The notes under the pieces: generated by a model
What the model was told of the DNA's origin: nothing
The model's database searches: none
What the model saw: the letters and a program-made list of their open reading frames with translations, nothing else
Program-made: the position numbers and the translations under genes
Source: Sporosarcina obsidiansis
GTDB taxonomy: Bacteria > Bacillota > Bacilli > Bacillales_A > Planococcaceae
NCBI RefSeq assembly: GCF_009651005.1
Contig: NZ_WHVW01000011.1
Location: forward strand, 38,190 to 102,189
Reading direction: 5' to 3'
Length of the DNA: 64,000 bases
Shown: positions 16,488 through 26,147 of the stretch, piece by piece
Position numbering within the stretch: position 1 is the stretch's first letter
Layout: each line of letters begins with the position of its first letter

Positions 16488-17675
16488 ATGTTATCTCAAC
16501 AAACGATCGATATTATTAAATCAACTGTACCTGTGCTCGAGCAACACGGTAAAACGATTACGACTGTTTTCTACAGAAATATGTTTGAAGCACATCCAGA
16601 ATTGCTAGATATTTTCAACCACGCTAACCAATCACAAGGACGTCAGCAAACAGCACTCGCTAACACGGTGTATGCAGCTGCTCAACATATTGATAATTTA
16701 GGAGCAATTTTGCCGGCTGTCGTACAAATTGCACATAAACACCGTTCTCTCGGTATCTTGCCTGAACATTATCCAATTGTAGGAGAAAACTTGTTAGGGG
16801 CGATTAAAGAAGTTCTTGGAGACGCAGCAACTCCTGAAATCATCAACGCATGGGCAGAAGCTTATGGTGTGATCGCGGATGCTTTCATCGGCGTCGAAGC
16901 AGAAATGTATGACCATACAGCTGAAGCTGAAGGTGGCTGGAGAATGTTCAAGAATTTCGAGATTGTGGATAAAGTAGCAGAAAGTGATGTCATTACTTCA
17001 TTTTATCTAAAGCCAGTAGATGGAAAGAAATTGCCATACTACTTGCCAGGACAATATATTACGATCCGGCTGTCCATCCCGGGTGCAAAAAATATCGTCA
17101 ACCGTCAGTATAGCTTGTCACAAAAATCAAATGATGACACATTCCGGATTTCTGTAAAACGTGAGGATTCACTACAACCTAATGGTGTGGTGTCTTGTTA
17201 CTTGCATAACCAGGCAAGCGTTGGAGATATTATTGAAGTCAGTGCACCAGCAGGAGATTTCTACTTAGAGCCTACAACGACAACACCGGTAACATTAATC
17301 AGCGGTGGTGTTGGGATCACACCAATGATGGCGATGTATCAAACCATTGCAGACTTGTCACCTGAGCGTGAAGTTGCGTTCTTACATTCTGCACGTACAC
17401 GTAGCCAACAAGCATTTGCGGAAAAGCTTGAACAATTGAATGCAAAATTACCTAACTCCGCCTACAAAGCTCTTTATTCAGAAGAGGGAGATGGCATGTT
17501 CACTCGTGAGTTCTTGCAAGAAAACGTTCTTGAAGGCAGTGATATCTATGTATGTGGACCTACTGGTTTCATGGAGTTCGTCATCCAACAGCTTTATGCG
17601 ATCGGTGTACCTGAAGAAAAAGTCCACTTCGAATTCTTTGGTCCAGCTGTACAGCTTGAATTGGCAACTGTTTAA
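16488..17675 (+). CDS. hmp: Flavohaemoprotein Hmp (nitric oxide dioxygenase)
   Basis: The 395-residue cytoplasmic enzyme oxidises NO to nitrate using O2 and NAD(P)H. The globin domain (1-140) has haem-pocket Tyr29, proximal His85 and Tyr95 in expected positions. The FAD domain carries NRQYSLSQ (R-x-Y-S). The NAD domain has [15 protein letters not shown] and [12 protein letters not shown] 16488 gives [17 protein letters not shown], aligning with other Hmp proteins; the frame opens 16 codons earlier without support. Its best Shine-Dalgarno, GGAAAGG, is about 14 bases away and weak. NsrR control is likely. Confidence 0.96.
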   Translation: MLSQQTIDIIKSTVPVLEQHGKTITTVFYRNMFEAHPELLDIFNHANQSQGRQQTALANTVYAAAQHIDNLGAILPAVVQIAHKHRSLGILPEHYPIVGENLLGAIKEVLGDAATPEIINAWAEAYGVIADAFIGVEAEMYDHTAEAEGGWRMFKNFEIVDKVAESDVITSFYLKPVDGKKLPYYLPGQYITIRLSIPGAKNIVNRQYSLSQKSNDDTFRISVKREDSLQPNGVVSCYLHNQASVGDIIEVSAPAGDFYLEPTTTTPVTLISGGVGITPMMAMYQTIADLSPEREVAFLHSARTRSQQAFAEKLEQLNAKLPNSAYKALYSEEGDGMFTREFLQENVLEGSDIYVCGPTGFMEFVIQQLYAIGVPEEKVHFEFFGPAVQLELATV

Positions 17676-17684
17676 CGATGAAGG

Positions 17685-17713
17685 AAAACCCCCGCGAATT
17701 TTGCGGGGGTTTT
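17685..17713 (+). terminator. Terminator of hmp
   Basis: AAAACCCCCGC and GCGGGGGTTTT form an 11-bp GC-rich stem with a seven-base loop and a short T-run. Confidence 0.88.
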
Positions 17714-17791
17714 GTCAGTGGCTTGATTCTTTACTTAAACGGATCCTTATATTTACGTTTTGATGCGAACCAAATCTTTTTCAACGTCCCC

Positions 17792-18841
17792 CTATATTTT
17801 CTTCGGCATACGGAATGACGCGAAAATAAGTGCAGCCACTAAAAACAGGCCCAAGTTGCCGACAAGCGGATAAAAATTGCTGACTAAGTTTGTGAAACCA
17901 AAGAAACTTAAAGCGTAACCGATCAATAAGGCGCCGCCTACAAACACTTTAAATTTTAGCGTCCCTGTTTCAATGAACCTTGCTCCAAATGCGTAGAACA
18001 TGCTAACTGCCGTATTAAAAATCATCCCATAGAGAATGAGCGCCATGAATGTCGCAAAAACAGGGGAAATATCATTGATGATCGCAAGCATCGGTAACTC
18101 CGTGCCCGCTACTACATCTACTTTTGAAAAAAGCGCCAAGTGGCTCAATAAAATCAAGATACCTAAGCCTAGGCCTCCAACAAAACCTCCCCACGCCGCA
18201 GTCTTTTCATTTTTCTCAGCACCACCCATCACGATAGACATGGACGCACCAACCGCGATATTGAACGATACATAGTTAATCGCTGATAAGAACCAATTCG
18301 GCAAAGTGGTCGGCACATCTTTCGCTAAGGGATCTAGGACAGCAAATGTCGTATCCATCGTCAGCAAACTGTAAATCGACACACCAATAACCGTGATGAT
18401 CAAAAAAGGCGTTATACTGCCGATCACCCCAACCACTTTATCTACATTTAATAACATGGTTAAAAATACCAACACGATCATGAGCAAACTACCAACATAG
18501 GAAGGCAGCGCAAATTGTTGCTGGAGATTGGCCCCTGCACCTGCTAACATAACGACACCCACGCCAAACAGTGTAAAGATAATAACTCCATCTACTACTA
18601 TACCTAAGTATCGTCCACTAATTTTATAAACTACATCTTTATGAGAATTCGTCTGCATACGGCTACCTAATCTCGTCAGCACCATTCCTAAATAGGCAAA
18701 CAATGCCGTACACACAATAGCACCCAAGATTCCCATTAGACCGAAGCTCGTAAAATACGTCATAATTTCATTTCCCGAAGCGAAGCCGGCTCCGACAATG
18801 ATGCCTATGAAGGCACTTCCCATCTTCAATATATTTTTCAT
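17792..18841 (-). CDS. YkvI-family membrane transporter
   Basis: The 349-residue protein has about ten hydrophobic helices. It opens MKNILKMGSAFIGIIVGAGFASGNEIMTYF, where GAGFASGNE is the unwound first helix typical of LeuT-fold carriers of the YkvI family. The substrate is not known. It is the last gene of an apparent operon (UDG-like, BmrA-like, mpg, this gene), 58 bp after mpg. The tail ends in the basic SFRMPKKI. I do not infer a substrate. Confidence 0.8.
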   Translation of the reverse strand: MKNILKMGSAFIGIIVGAGFASGNEIMTYFTSFGLMGILGAIVCTALFAYLGMVLTRLGSRMQTNSHKDVVYKISGRYLGIVVDGVIIFTLFGVGVVMLAGAGANLQQQFALPSYVGSLLMIVLVFLTMLLNVDKVVGVIGSITPFLIITVIGVSIYSLLTMDTTFAVLDPLAKDVPTTLPNWFLSAINYVSFNIAVGASMSIVMGGAEKNEKTAAWGGFVGGLGLGILILLSHLALFSKVDVVAGTELPMLAIINDISPVFATFMALILYGMIFNTAVSMFYAFGARFIETGTLKFKVFVGGALLIGYALSFFGFTNLVSNFYPLVGNLGLFLVAALIFASFRMPKKI

Positions 18842-18899
18842 ATTGTCCTCTATTCTTCTCTGTAACGGCTAACACCGCGAGATTGTCATTTGCTATCCT

Positions 18900-19496
18900 T
18901 CATTTCCTGTATTTAGAGACGAACGGATTGTCTTTCTCATAAAACCTCCATGGGTAATGAACAGCTTCGCCTGAATTTCCAATCCCTACGCGTGGACCTG
19001 CTTCTACTTCATTCTGGGGCAACCCTTCTGAAATATATAGTGGTTTCTGTGCCCAATGATGACCGTAAAAATCCATCGTAACGCCGAGTGCTTTGGAGAG
19101 CTTACCGGGACCATTGGTTAAATCAGTCACTTTTTTGATGTGTCCTCCACGGTTTTCCTTCATATGTATCAAACCTTCCACTGGCTCGCCAGCTCGCAGA
19201 AGAACAGCATGCGGAATTCCTTCCGGTGCACTCACGACATTCATAAGCACATGGGTATGCATTTGGTATGTATATACTGATCCTGCTTCTCCAAACATTA
19301 CCTCCGTGCGTTTTGTTCTGCGATTACCAAAACTGTGAGCTGCCCGATCTTCAGGTCCATGGTACGCTTCCGTTTCCACAATTCTTACCACTAACAAACT
19401 ATCTGATCGTTCATGTACGATATATTTTCCAACTAGACTACGTGCAAGCTCCAAGACAGGGGCGTAAAAATAAGATGGATCGATCGGTTCATACAT
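18900..19496 (-). CDS. 3-methyladenine DNA glycosylase, Mpg/AAG type
   Basis: The 198-residue base-excision enzyme of the AAG family removes alkylated purines. Motifs are VRIVETEAYHGPEDRAAHSFG (with the catalytic Glu in ETEAYHG), NRRTKRTEVMFGEAGSVYTYQMH, and TNGPGKLSKALGV near residue 127, which lines the DNA-binding pocket. Length matches YxlJ-type members. AAAGGAGAGG precedes the ATG. It follows the BmrA-like gene by 22 bp, and the operon contains a second repair-type gene. Confidence 0.94.
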   Translation of the reverse strand: MYEPIDPSYFYAPVLELARSLVGKYIVHERSDSLLVVRIVETEAYHGPEDRAAHSFGNRRTKRTEVMFGEAGSVYTYQMHTHVLMNVVSAPEGIPHAVLLRAGEPVEGLIHMKENRGGHIKKVTDLTNGPGKLSKALGVTMDFYGHHWAQKPLYISEGLPQNEVEAGPRVGIGNSGEAVHYPWRFYEKDNPFVSKYRK

Positions 19497-19518
19497 ACTA
19501 TCCTCTCCTTTGTCTACG

Positions 19519-21255
19519 TTAGGCTAAGCCTTGACCTGCTGCAAATTCACGATAGAGATCATGTGTTTCCAGTAATTCCTCATGACGTCCTCTACCTGTA
19601 ATCACACCATTCTCTAAAAATAATAATTGATCCGCATGTAAGACAGTTGCCAATCGATGTGCAATGATCAACGTAGTTCGGCCTTTCATTAAGTGCTGCA
19701 ATGCCTCCTGCACATGTGCTTCGGATCCACTGTCTAAATTAGAGGTAGCTTCATCCAACAATAAGATTTCCGGATTATGCAATAAGGCGCGAGCAATGGC
19801 AATTCGTTGACGCTGACCGCCTGAAAGCTTCATACCCCGCTCCCCGACCCACGTTTCGAATTGATCCGGCATCTCTTCAATAAACGTGTATGCATTTGCC
19901 GCTTTTGCCGCTTCGATCACCTCACCTAGCTGTGGTCGTCGTTCTAACCCGTAGGCGATATTATCAAGAATTGTACCACTCAATAACGGACTTTCTTGTG
20001 ATACATAGCCGATCCGTTGTCGCCAGTTGGATAACGGAATAGAATTCACAGGTACATCGCCAAGCAATATTTCGCCTGAATTCGGTTGATAAAACCGTTC
20101 GACTAATGAAAAAATAGTTGTTTTTCCACCACCACTTGGTCCGATGAACGCTGTGACTGTCCCTCTATTGGCAGTAAAAGAGATTCCGTTCACTATGGGC
20201 TTTTCTGCTTCATAAGAAAAATGTACATCAGAAAATGTAAGCGCAGCATCTGGCTCTGGAGAAAAATCGCCAGTTGCTGGTTCTGATTTCATTCGCAAAA
20301 TTCCTTGAATTCTTTCCGTCGCACCGACTGCTTTTTGAAAGGAGGTGAAGAATTGTGCCATTTGGGCAAACGGCATGATGATCTGGAATAGTAAGAAAAT
20401 GATCGCCACTAGCGTTCCAGCAGACAATGTACCTTTTGCTACTTGTGCTCCACCATATCCAAGGATCACTACTAAAATGCCCATCATCGTCAGCATCATA
20501 ATGGGTGAGATAACTGCTTGAATTTTTGCTTCCTTCAAGCCATAACGAAATAACGATTGAATTGCCGTTTTACCTTTTTCCCCTTCGGCGGGTTCTGCAC
20601 GATAGGCTTTCACTAGACGGATATCACCAAGCACTCGACCTAAATGCCCTGAAAATTTCGCCATTTCAGCTTGCGTTGCTTTGGCTACTTTATGCATTAA
20701 CCGACCAAGCGGGAATAATATGGCCATACTGACTGGTACGCTAATGAGCATAATGACCGTCATTTTCCAATCTAGCACTAATAAAATGATGATAGCACCT
20801 ATAATGGAGATCATACCTGATATGAACGCCACCAAATGCTCAGAGACTAACGACTTCAACACGGTCGTATCTTGCGTAATCCGACTCATCGTCTCTCCAG
20901 TTTCATTCTGATCGAAATAAGGGACCGGCAAACGTAGAACCTTCTGCCATAATTGGTTTCGCAAATCCGCAACTACGGTCTCTCCGATGTAGGCGAGCAT
21001 GTAGTATGAAAAGCCACCCGTAATTGCTTGGACGATGAATAAACCTAATAAAAAGACACCCGTTTTCCAATTCATCAATTCGCTCGTAAAAGAGTCGACC
21101 AAATCTTTAGTAATTAAAGGGACGACCAATCCTGCAACAGTTTCAATAAGGGATAGAAACAAGGCAATAGTTGTCACAGCAACAGGCCAGTGTAACGTCT
21201 TAACTAAACTAATAAAATTTTTAAATGATCCAGTTGACTTTGCTTGTGTATTCAT
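19519..21255 (-). CDS. BmrA-like ABC multidrug exporter half-transporter
   Basis: The 578-residue half-transporter has a six-helix transmembrane domain (about 25-315) fused to a nucleotide-binding domain (about 340-578). The latter has Walker A FIGPSGGGKTTIF, the Q-loop YVSQESPLL, the signature LSGGQRQRIAIARALL, Walker B ILLLDEATSNLDS, and the H-loop IIAHRLATV. Overall similarity to BmrA/YvcC suggests homodimeric multidrug or lipid export. It follows the UDG-like gene by 20 bp. Confidence 0.92.
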   Translation of the reverse strand: MNTQAKSTGSFKNFISLVKTLHWPVAVTTIALFLSLIETVAGLVVPLITKDLVDSFTSELMNWKTGVFLLGLFIVQAITGGFSYYMLAYIGETVVADLRNQLWQKVLRLPVPYFDQNETGETMSRITQDTTVLKSLVSEHLVAFISGMISIIGAIIILLVLDWKMTVIMLISVPVSMAILFPLGRLMHKVAKATQAEMAKFSGHLGRVLGDIRLVKAYRAEPAEGEKGKTAIQSLFRYGLKEAKIQAVISPIMMLTMMGILVVILGYGGAQVAKGTLSAGTLVAIIFLLFQIIMPFAQMAQFFTSFQKAVGATERIQGILRMKSEPATGDFSPEPDAALTFSDVHFSYEAEKPIVNGISFTANRGTVTAFIGPSGGGKTTIFSLVERFYQPNSGEILLGDVPVNSIPLSNWRQRIGYVSQESPLLSGTILDNIAYGLERRPQLGEVIEAAKAANAYTFIEEMPDQFETWVGERGMKLSGGQRQRIAIARALLHNPEILLLDEATSNLDSGSEAHVQEALQHLMKGRTTLIIAHRLATVLHADQLLFLENGVITGRGRHEELLETHDLYREFAAGQGLA

Positions 21256-21275
21256 TACTTGGCCTCTTTTCTATC

Positions 21276-21938
21276 TTATTCTATCGACTTGGAAGTTAGC
21301 CCTTGAAGATAATCTCCAATCCGAAACCAATCTTCTTCTAGATTTGGTCGTAATGAAGGCCGATAGAATATGGACGCTGGATGAAATGTTGGCAAGATGG
21401 TGTAAGTCTGCTCTGTCCAGCTATATTGTATATCTTCTAGCTTCTGTAGATACTGAACTGGCTGCTTCAATAACTGTCCATGAAGTGCCGTTACTTTTGC
21501 ATGTTTGCCAAGCAATCGTTGCAATCCAATATTACCGAGTGTGACAATGAGTTTTGGCTTGAGATTCGCCACTTCATAATCCAGCACAGGGGCATGGGCT
21601 AGCTGTTCTTTCTTTGTTGGTGGACGATTGTATTTACGTTCCGTCAAAGTGCCATCGCGTTCCTTCTTAGTACCCCATTTATACGGTCTGCTTCTGAATG
21701 AACTTGTCATATATACGTCTTCGCGTGTTAAACCGATTGACGCTAAAGATTTCATCAGCTCATCACCCGCCCTGCCAATAAACGGCATACCATGTATTGC
21801 TTCATGCTCACCTGGCGCTTCTCCAATCAATAGGAGCTTCGGTGATTCAGGACCTTCCCCATGAACAAAGCCTTCCACTTGGAACCCTTCGCTGCGTTTT
21901 AGTGCAAGTTGTGCGATTTCATCTGGTATACGAAACAT
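21276..21938 (-). CDS. Uracil-DNA glycosylase superfamily protein (cysteine-free)
   Basis: The 220-residue product has UDG motifs LLIGEAPGEHEAIHGMPFIGRAG (motif 1) and ILPTFHPASIFYRPSLR (motif 2), closest to the family 4 pattern. Family 4 and 5 enzymes hold a [4Fe-4S] cluster with four Cys, but this protein has no Cys at all; the usual TNVVKCRP segment reads TSSFRSRPYKW. It is therefore a cluster-less variant, and activity on uracil is likely but not certain. It heads the operon with the BmrA-like exporter, mpg and the YkvI-type transporter. GGGAG precedes the ATG. Confidence 0.82.
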   Translation of the reverse strand: MFRIPDEIAQLALKRSEGFQVEGFVHGEGPESPKLLLIGEAPGEHEAIHGMPFIGRAGDELMKSLASIGLTREDVYMTSSFRSRPYKWGTKKERDGTLTERKYNRPPTKKEQLAHAPVLDYEVANLKPKLIVTLGNIGLQRLLGKHAKVTALHGQLLKQPVQYLQKLEDIQYSWTEQTYTILPTFHPASIFYRPSLRPNLEEDWFRIGDYLQGLTSKSIE

Positions 21939-22047
21939 CCTATCAACTCCCTTGCCATAATTATAGAGGTTCTATGACAGAATCAAAAACATTAACCATT
22001 GAAAAAGCCGCCCCCATTTATGTTAAATGGAAACGACTTATTGTATT

Positions 22048-23247
22048 CTATGCTAACTCCATCTGTTTTGTTTCTGTTCCTAACAAAACAACGGATAATA
22101 CACCAATCATAATGGCACCGCAGAAAATGGCAAAAATCATACCAAACCCATAGCCTGCCGTAAGAAGTGAACCGACTAACAGCGGACCAAATATGCCACC
22201 GACTCGACCGATTGCAGCCGCAACTCCAGAACCTGTCGCGCGGATCGATGTAGGATATTGTTCCGGTGAATAGGCGTACAATGCCCCCCATGCACCTAAA
22301 TTAAAGAAGGATAGAAATGCACCTGCTATCATTAAGGTTGCTAACGACTCTGCATTGCCGAAAGCTAATGCGCTAATCGCCGTACCGAATAAATAGGTAG
22401 ACAATACAAACTTTCGTCCAGCTCGTTCGATCAGCCACGCGGCACTGAAATAGCCGGGAAGCTGCGCCAACGTCATAAGCAAGACATAACCGAAGCTTTT
22501 GATTAGGCTGAAGCCTTTTAGCACCATTACACTCGGCAGCCAGAGGAACATTCCATAATAAGAAAACACCACAGCAAACCAAACAATCCATAACATGATC
22601 GTACGCTTTCTATAGGCTGGAGCTAATAACAGTTTTAACTTCTGCCCAGTTGATTGATCTTTTTTGGCTTCTTTCACAAATTTCTTCGAATCCGGCAAAT
22701 TACGACGTAGATAAATCGCATAAAATGCTGGCAAGGCAGTTATAATCAATGCCACACGCCAACCATAACTTGGAATTACAAAATATGCGATCAAAGCAGC
22801 AATTAACCAGCCTCCCGCCCAAAAGCTTTCCAACAATACTACCACGCGCCCGCGCTCTTTCGCAGAAACACTTTCTGAAACTAGCGTAGATGCTACAGGA
22901 AGTTCACCACCTAGGCCAGCCCCCACTAAGAAACGCAAAATGAGGAATGCCCATAAAGAAGTCGTCAATGCAGACAACCCGCTAGCGACTGAAAATAAGA
23001 TAAGCGTAATCATAAATACTTGTTTGCGTCCTATGCGATCCGCCAGCAATCCAAATCCAAACGCTCCGACAGCCATTCCGATAGAGTTGACACTTCCAAT
23101 CCAGCCCATTTCAGACGAAGTCAACTGCCAATCCACAGCAAGGGCCGCAATGATAAAGGATAAGATACCTACGTCCATGGCGTCAAACATCCAACCAGTT
23201 CCTGCAATGCCAAGCAATTTATTACGTGAGATTTCTTTCGTCTCCAC
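22048..23247 (-). CDS. MFS transporter, NiaP-like (niacin uptake candidate)
   Basis: The 399-residue sugar-porter-type MFS protein has 12 helices, with GLLADRIGRKQVFM in loop 2-3 and LIERAGRKFVLS in loop 8-9. The opening GWMFDAMDVGILSFIIAALA and the YAYSPEQYPTSIRATGSGVAAAIGR segment resemble B. subtilis YceI/NiaP, a niacin permease. Aromatic-acid carriers are the alternative. Translation begins at GTG after AAAGGTAG. On the minus strand TATAAT at 23298-23303 lies upstream, and a GACACC element between it and the gene might be a NiaR half-site; I hold that loosely. Confidence 0.72.
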   Translation of the reverse strand: METKEISRNKLLGIAGTGWMFDAMDVGILSFIIAALAVDWQLTSSEMGWIGSVNSIGMAVGAFGFGLLADRIGRKQVFMITLILFSVASGLSALTTSLWAFLILRFLVGAGLGGELPVASTLVSESVSAKERGRVVVLLESFWAGGWLIAALIAYFVIPSYGWRVALIITALPAFYAIYLRRNLPDSKKFVKEAKKDQSTGQKLKLLLAPAYRKRTIMLWIVWFAVVFSYYGMFLWLPSVMVLKGFSLIKSFGYVLLMTLAQLPGYFSAAWLIERAGRKFVLSTYLFGTAISALAFGNAESLATLMIAGAFLSFFNLGAWGALYAYSPEQYPTSIRATGSGVAAAIGRVGGIFGPLLVGSLLTAGYGFGMIFAIFCGAIMIGVLSVVLLGTETKQMELA

Positions 23248-23417
23248 TTGTCTTCTACCTTTCTATTGTACAATCTTTAGGTGTCTTTACATGTGTAATT
23301 ATAGCATGCTATTCATTATTTTGACTAGTTATGTTTTGAGGCGTTTTTTATTTATGAGCGCTAAAGGAATTTTTGTGAGCATGTGTCTTGATCGGTTGTA
23401 ATGTCTGGCTATATACG

Positions 23418-23452
23418 AAAAAACCCCGAAAGACTAAGTCTTTCGAGGTTTG
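23418..23452 (-). terminator. Terminator of the siderophore importer operon
   Basis: On the minus strand AAACCTCGAAAGACT and AGTCTTTCGGGGTTT form a long stem followed by TTTCG. It ends the YclNOPQ-type operon just after the binding-protein gene. Confidence 0.8.
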
Positions 23453-23457
23453 ATTTC

Positions 23458-24417
23458 TTATAGTCCAGCTTCGACTTCTTTAATCATTTCTTTCACTGAC
23501 TGTAGTCCACCGCCAGATAGGTACCAATATTCACCGTTAAGGTAAACCATTTTATCATTTTTAAATGCATTCGTTTTCTTCACTAGGTCGTTTTCAATGG
23601 AGTCTTTTGCTGAACCACTGCCAACAGCTGCATCACGGTCGATAACGAATAGAATATCAGGATTCTTTTCTAAAATATATTCGAATGTGATATTTTGTCC
23701 GTGTGTAGAGACTTCGATTCCTTCGTCAGCTGGTTTGAAGCCGAATACGTCATGGATGATCCCGAAACGTGAGCTTGGTCCGTACGCACTTACTTTGCCT
23801 TCTGATCCAAGGATGATCAACGCATTGCTATCTATGTCAGCTGTTTTCGCTTTAATTTCTTCAATGCTTGCATCTATATCTGCTAATTCCGTTTTCATTT
23901 CGTCTTCTTTATCAAAAATCTTAGCGATCTTATCCATGTTTTCTTTAAATGAATCCAAATAACGTGATGTGTCTACACCTGTGTAAACAGTTGGTGCGAT
24001 TTCTGTGAATTGGTCGTACAATTCAGATTGACGGCTTGAGATAAAGATCACATCGGGCTTCATTGCATGGATCGCTTCAAAATCAGGCTCTTTCAAGCTA
24101 CCCAAGTTCTCGTATTTTTCATCTTCATATTTAGAAAGGTATCCAGGTACATTTGCTTGTGGCAAACCTGCTACTTCAATTCCTAATTCGTCAAGTGTGT
24201 CGAGTGTTCCAAAGTCAAAAACCACTACTTTTTCAGGATTCTTTTCAAGTGTTGTTTCACCAAGCTCATGTGTGATCGTTACTTCCGTGCTTTCTTCAGC
24301 AGCGGGCTTATCATCGGACGCTCCGTTATCTGCAGGCTTTTCTTCATCTTTCGATCCGCAAGCAGCAAGTGCAAGCATTAAAATTAATGCAAATAAAGAT
24401 AATGTAAGTTTTTTCAT
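23458..24417 (-). CDS. yclQ: Siderophore ABC transporter binding lipoprotein (YclQ-like)
   Basis: The 319-residue extracytoplasmic lipoprotein has signal peptide MKKLTLSLFALILMLALAAC and lipobox LAAC. An acidic linker follows, then a type III periplasmic-binding fold split by a long helix. ILGSEGKVSAYGPSSRFGIIHDVFG resembles B. subtilis YclQ (FpbA), which binds petrobactin-type and other catecholate siderophores. It is the last gene of the permease-permease-ATPase-binding protein order seen in yclNOPQ. Fur boxes upstream of the operon imply iron repression. Ligand specificity is inferred. Confidence 0.9.
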   Translation of the reverse strand: MKKLTLSLFALILMLALAACGSKDEEKPADNGASDDKPAAEESTEVTITHELGETTLEKNPEKVVVFDFGTLDTLDELGIEVAGLPQANVPGYLSKYEDEKYENLGSLKEPDFEAIHAMKPDVIFISSRQSELYDQFTEIAPTVYTGVDTSRYLDSFKENMDKIAKIFDKEDEMKTELADIDASIEEIKAKTADIDSNALIILGSEGKVSAYGPSSRFGIIHDVFGFKPADEGIEVSTHGQNITFEYILEKNPDILFVIDRDAAVGSGSAKDSIENDLVKKTNAFKNDKMVYLNGEYWYLSGGGLQSVKEMIKEVEAGL

Positions 24418-24438
24418 TTGATTTTGTTCCTCACTTTT

Positions 24439-25200
24439 TTAAGAGTTAAAATAAACACAAATCCGACAATTTTTCATTTGTTGAATTGGAATATCCATAT
24501 CATAGATTTCCCGTAATGATTCAGAGTTGATGATATCGTTCGTCGGTCCATCTTTGACGATCTTCCCGTCTTTCAGCGCAACGATGCGATCTGAATAAAC
24601 AGATGCAAAATTGATATCGTGCAATACAATTACAACGGTTTTTCCTAAATCATTGACGAGCTGACGTAAAATTTTCATGATCTGTACAGAATGTTTCATA
24701 TCCAAGTTATTGAGTGGCTCATCCAATAAAATATAATCGGTATCTTGCGCAATAGTCATCGCGATGAAAGCACGCTGGCGCTGACCACCAGACAATTCAT
24801 CCAAATAAGCATCTTGCATATCCATCAAGCCCATATACTCTAACGCTTTGTCAACCATCCGTTCATCCTCTTCTAGAAGACGGCCCTTACAATGCGGGAA
24901 ACGACCGAATCCGACAAGTTCACGGATTGTCAACTTCACATTCATGAAATTGGATTGCTTTAAAATGGCTACACGCTTAGCAAATTCGTTGGATTTCATA
25001 TCTTTGACTTTACTTTTATCGAGCAATACTTCACCCGTATCTGCATCCATTAATCTGCTTACCATCGAAAGAAGAGTAGATTTACCAGCCCCGTTCGGTC
25101 CAATGAATGACGTGATTTTTCCACGATGAATATTCACACTGACCTTTTCGACGACCGCTTTTTTTCCGTAAAATTTTGTTAGCTCACGAACCTGAATCAT
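24439..25200 (-). CDS. yclP: Siderophore ABC transporter ATPase (YclP-like)
   Basis: The 253-residue FecE-type ATPase has Walker A FIGPNGAGKSTLLS, signature LSGGQRQRAFIAM, Walker B YILLDEPLNNLDM, and H-loop VIVLHDINFAS. It powers the paired permeases encoded just upstream. Its ATG overlaps the stop of the second permease as ATGA, so translation is coupled. The length is standard. Confidence 0.93.
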   Translation of the reverse strand: MIQVRELTKFYGKKAVVEKVSVNIHRGKITSFIGPNGAGKSTLLSMVSRLMDADTGEVLLDKSKVKDMKSNEFAKRVAILKQSNFMNVKLTIRELVGFGRFPHCKGRLLEEDERMVDKALEYMGLMDMQDAYLDELSGGQRQRAFIAMTIAQDTDYILLDEPLNNLDMKHSVQIMKILRQLVNDLGKTVVIVLHDINFASVYSDRIVALKDGKIVKDGPTNDIINSESLREIYDMDIPIQQMKNCRICVYFNS

Positions 25201-26147
25201 GAGGATCGACTCTCCTTTAGTAGTAAATAGATAAAGTAAATGCCACCGACAAAGTTAATGATTACGCTCAATGTAGTCGAGAACGAGAAGACACGCTCTA
25301 CAATCCACTGCCCACCTACCAGTGCAATCACACTCATGACCGCGGCCCCTGTAATTAAGATGGAATGCTTATACGTGCTAAAGAACTGATACGACAAATT
25401 GGCCACAATGAGCCCAAAGAACGTTATCGGTCCTACCAATGCAGTAGAAACAGCAATGAGGACTGCCGATAAAATCAGCATAGTCTTGACAATCGTCTGA
25501 TAGGATACACCTAAGTTAATAGCCGTATCTCTACCTAATGAGAGAACATCTAATTCATTGATATAGCGCCAGCCAATAATAAGTGTCAGCACCAAGATAC
25601 CGAACGCCCACCAAACTAAATCGCCGTTAATATTGTTAAAACTCGCAAACATTTTATCTTGCACACGTAAGAATTCATTCGGATCGATCATGACTTGCAG
25701 AAATGTCGATATACTTCCGAAGAAGGTACCGATAATAATACCAACCAACAACAAGAAGTAGATCGGTCGATTACCTTTACCGAATAAAAACTGATACAGC
25801 AGCAAGGCGAACAATATCATAGCTCCGACGGAAAGCAAAAAGTTGAATTGCTGATTGATCAGTACAAAATGGGTAGATCCAAAAAAGAATACAAGAACAG
25901 TTTGCAATAAAATATATAGGGAGTCTAACCCCATAATACTTGGCGTCAATATCCTGTTATGTGTAATCGTCTGAAAAATAACTGTAGAATACGCAACCGC
26001 CACGCCTGTCAAAATCATTGCAACCACTTTGATAGCTCTACGGGGAAGGGCATAGTCAAAACTGCCGTTTAATCCTTGGAATAAATACAAGCCACAAAAC
26101 AATAGAGCAAAAGCTGTTAAGATAATTAGTTTTGTTGAATTACGCAT
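25197..26147 (-). CDS. yclO: Siderophore ABC transporter permease (YclO-like)
   Basis: The 316-residue FecCD-type permease has about nine helices, with the ATPase-contacting loop DVLSLGRDTAINLGVSY near residue 215 and VGPITFFGLIVANLSYQ. I start it at ATG 26147 (MRNSTKLIILTAFAL), because GGGGGAG lies seven bases upstream; a longer frame from 26198 would overlap the previous gene by 59 bp. With this start it overlaps the first permease by 8 bp. It pairs with the YclN-like protein as a heterodimer. Confidence 0.92.
   Translation of the reverse strand: MRNSTKLIILTAFALLFCGLYLFQGLNGSFDYALPRRAIKVVAMILTGVAVAYSTVIFQTITHNRILTPSIMGLDSLYILLQTVLVFFFGSTHFVLINQQFNFLLSVGAMILFALLLYQFLFGKGNRPIYFLLLVGIIIGTFFGSISTFLQVMIDPNEFLRVQDKMFASFNNINGDLVWWAFGILVLTLIIGWRYINELDVLSLGRDTAINLGVSYQTIVKTMLILSAVLIAVSTALVGPITFFGLIVANLSYQFFSTYKHSILITGAAVMSVIALVGGQWIVERVFSFSTTLSVIINFVGGIYFIYLLLKESRSS

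Noticed and set aside
23280..23303. NiaR operator ahead of the NiaP-like gene
   Set aside because: Only a partial GACACC half-site is visible and I cannot recall the consensus with enough certainty to claim it.
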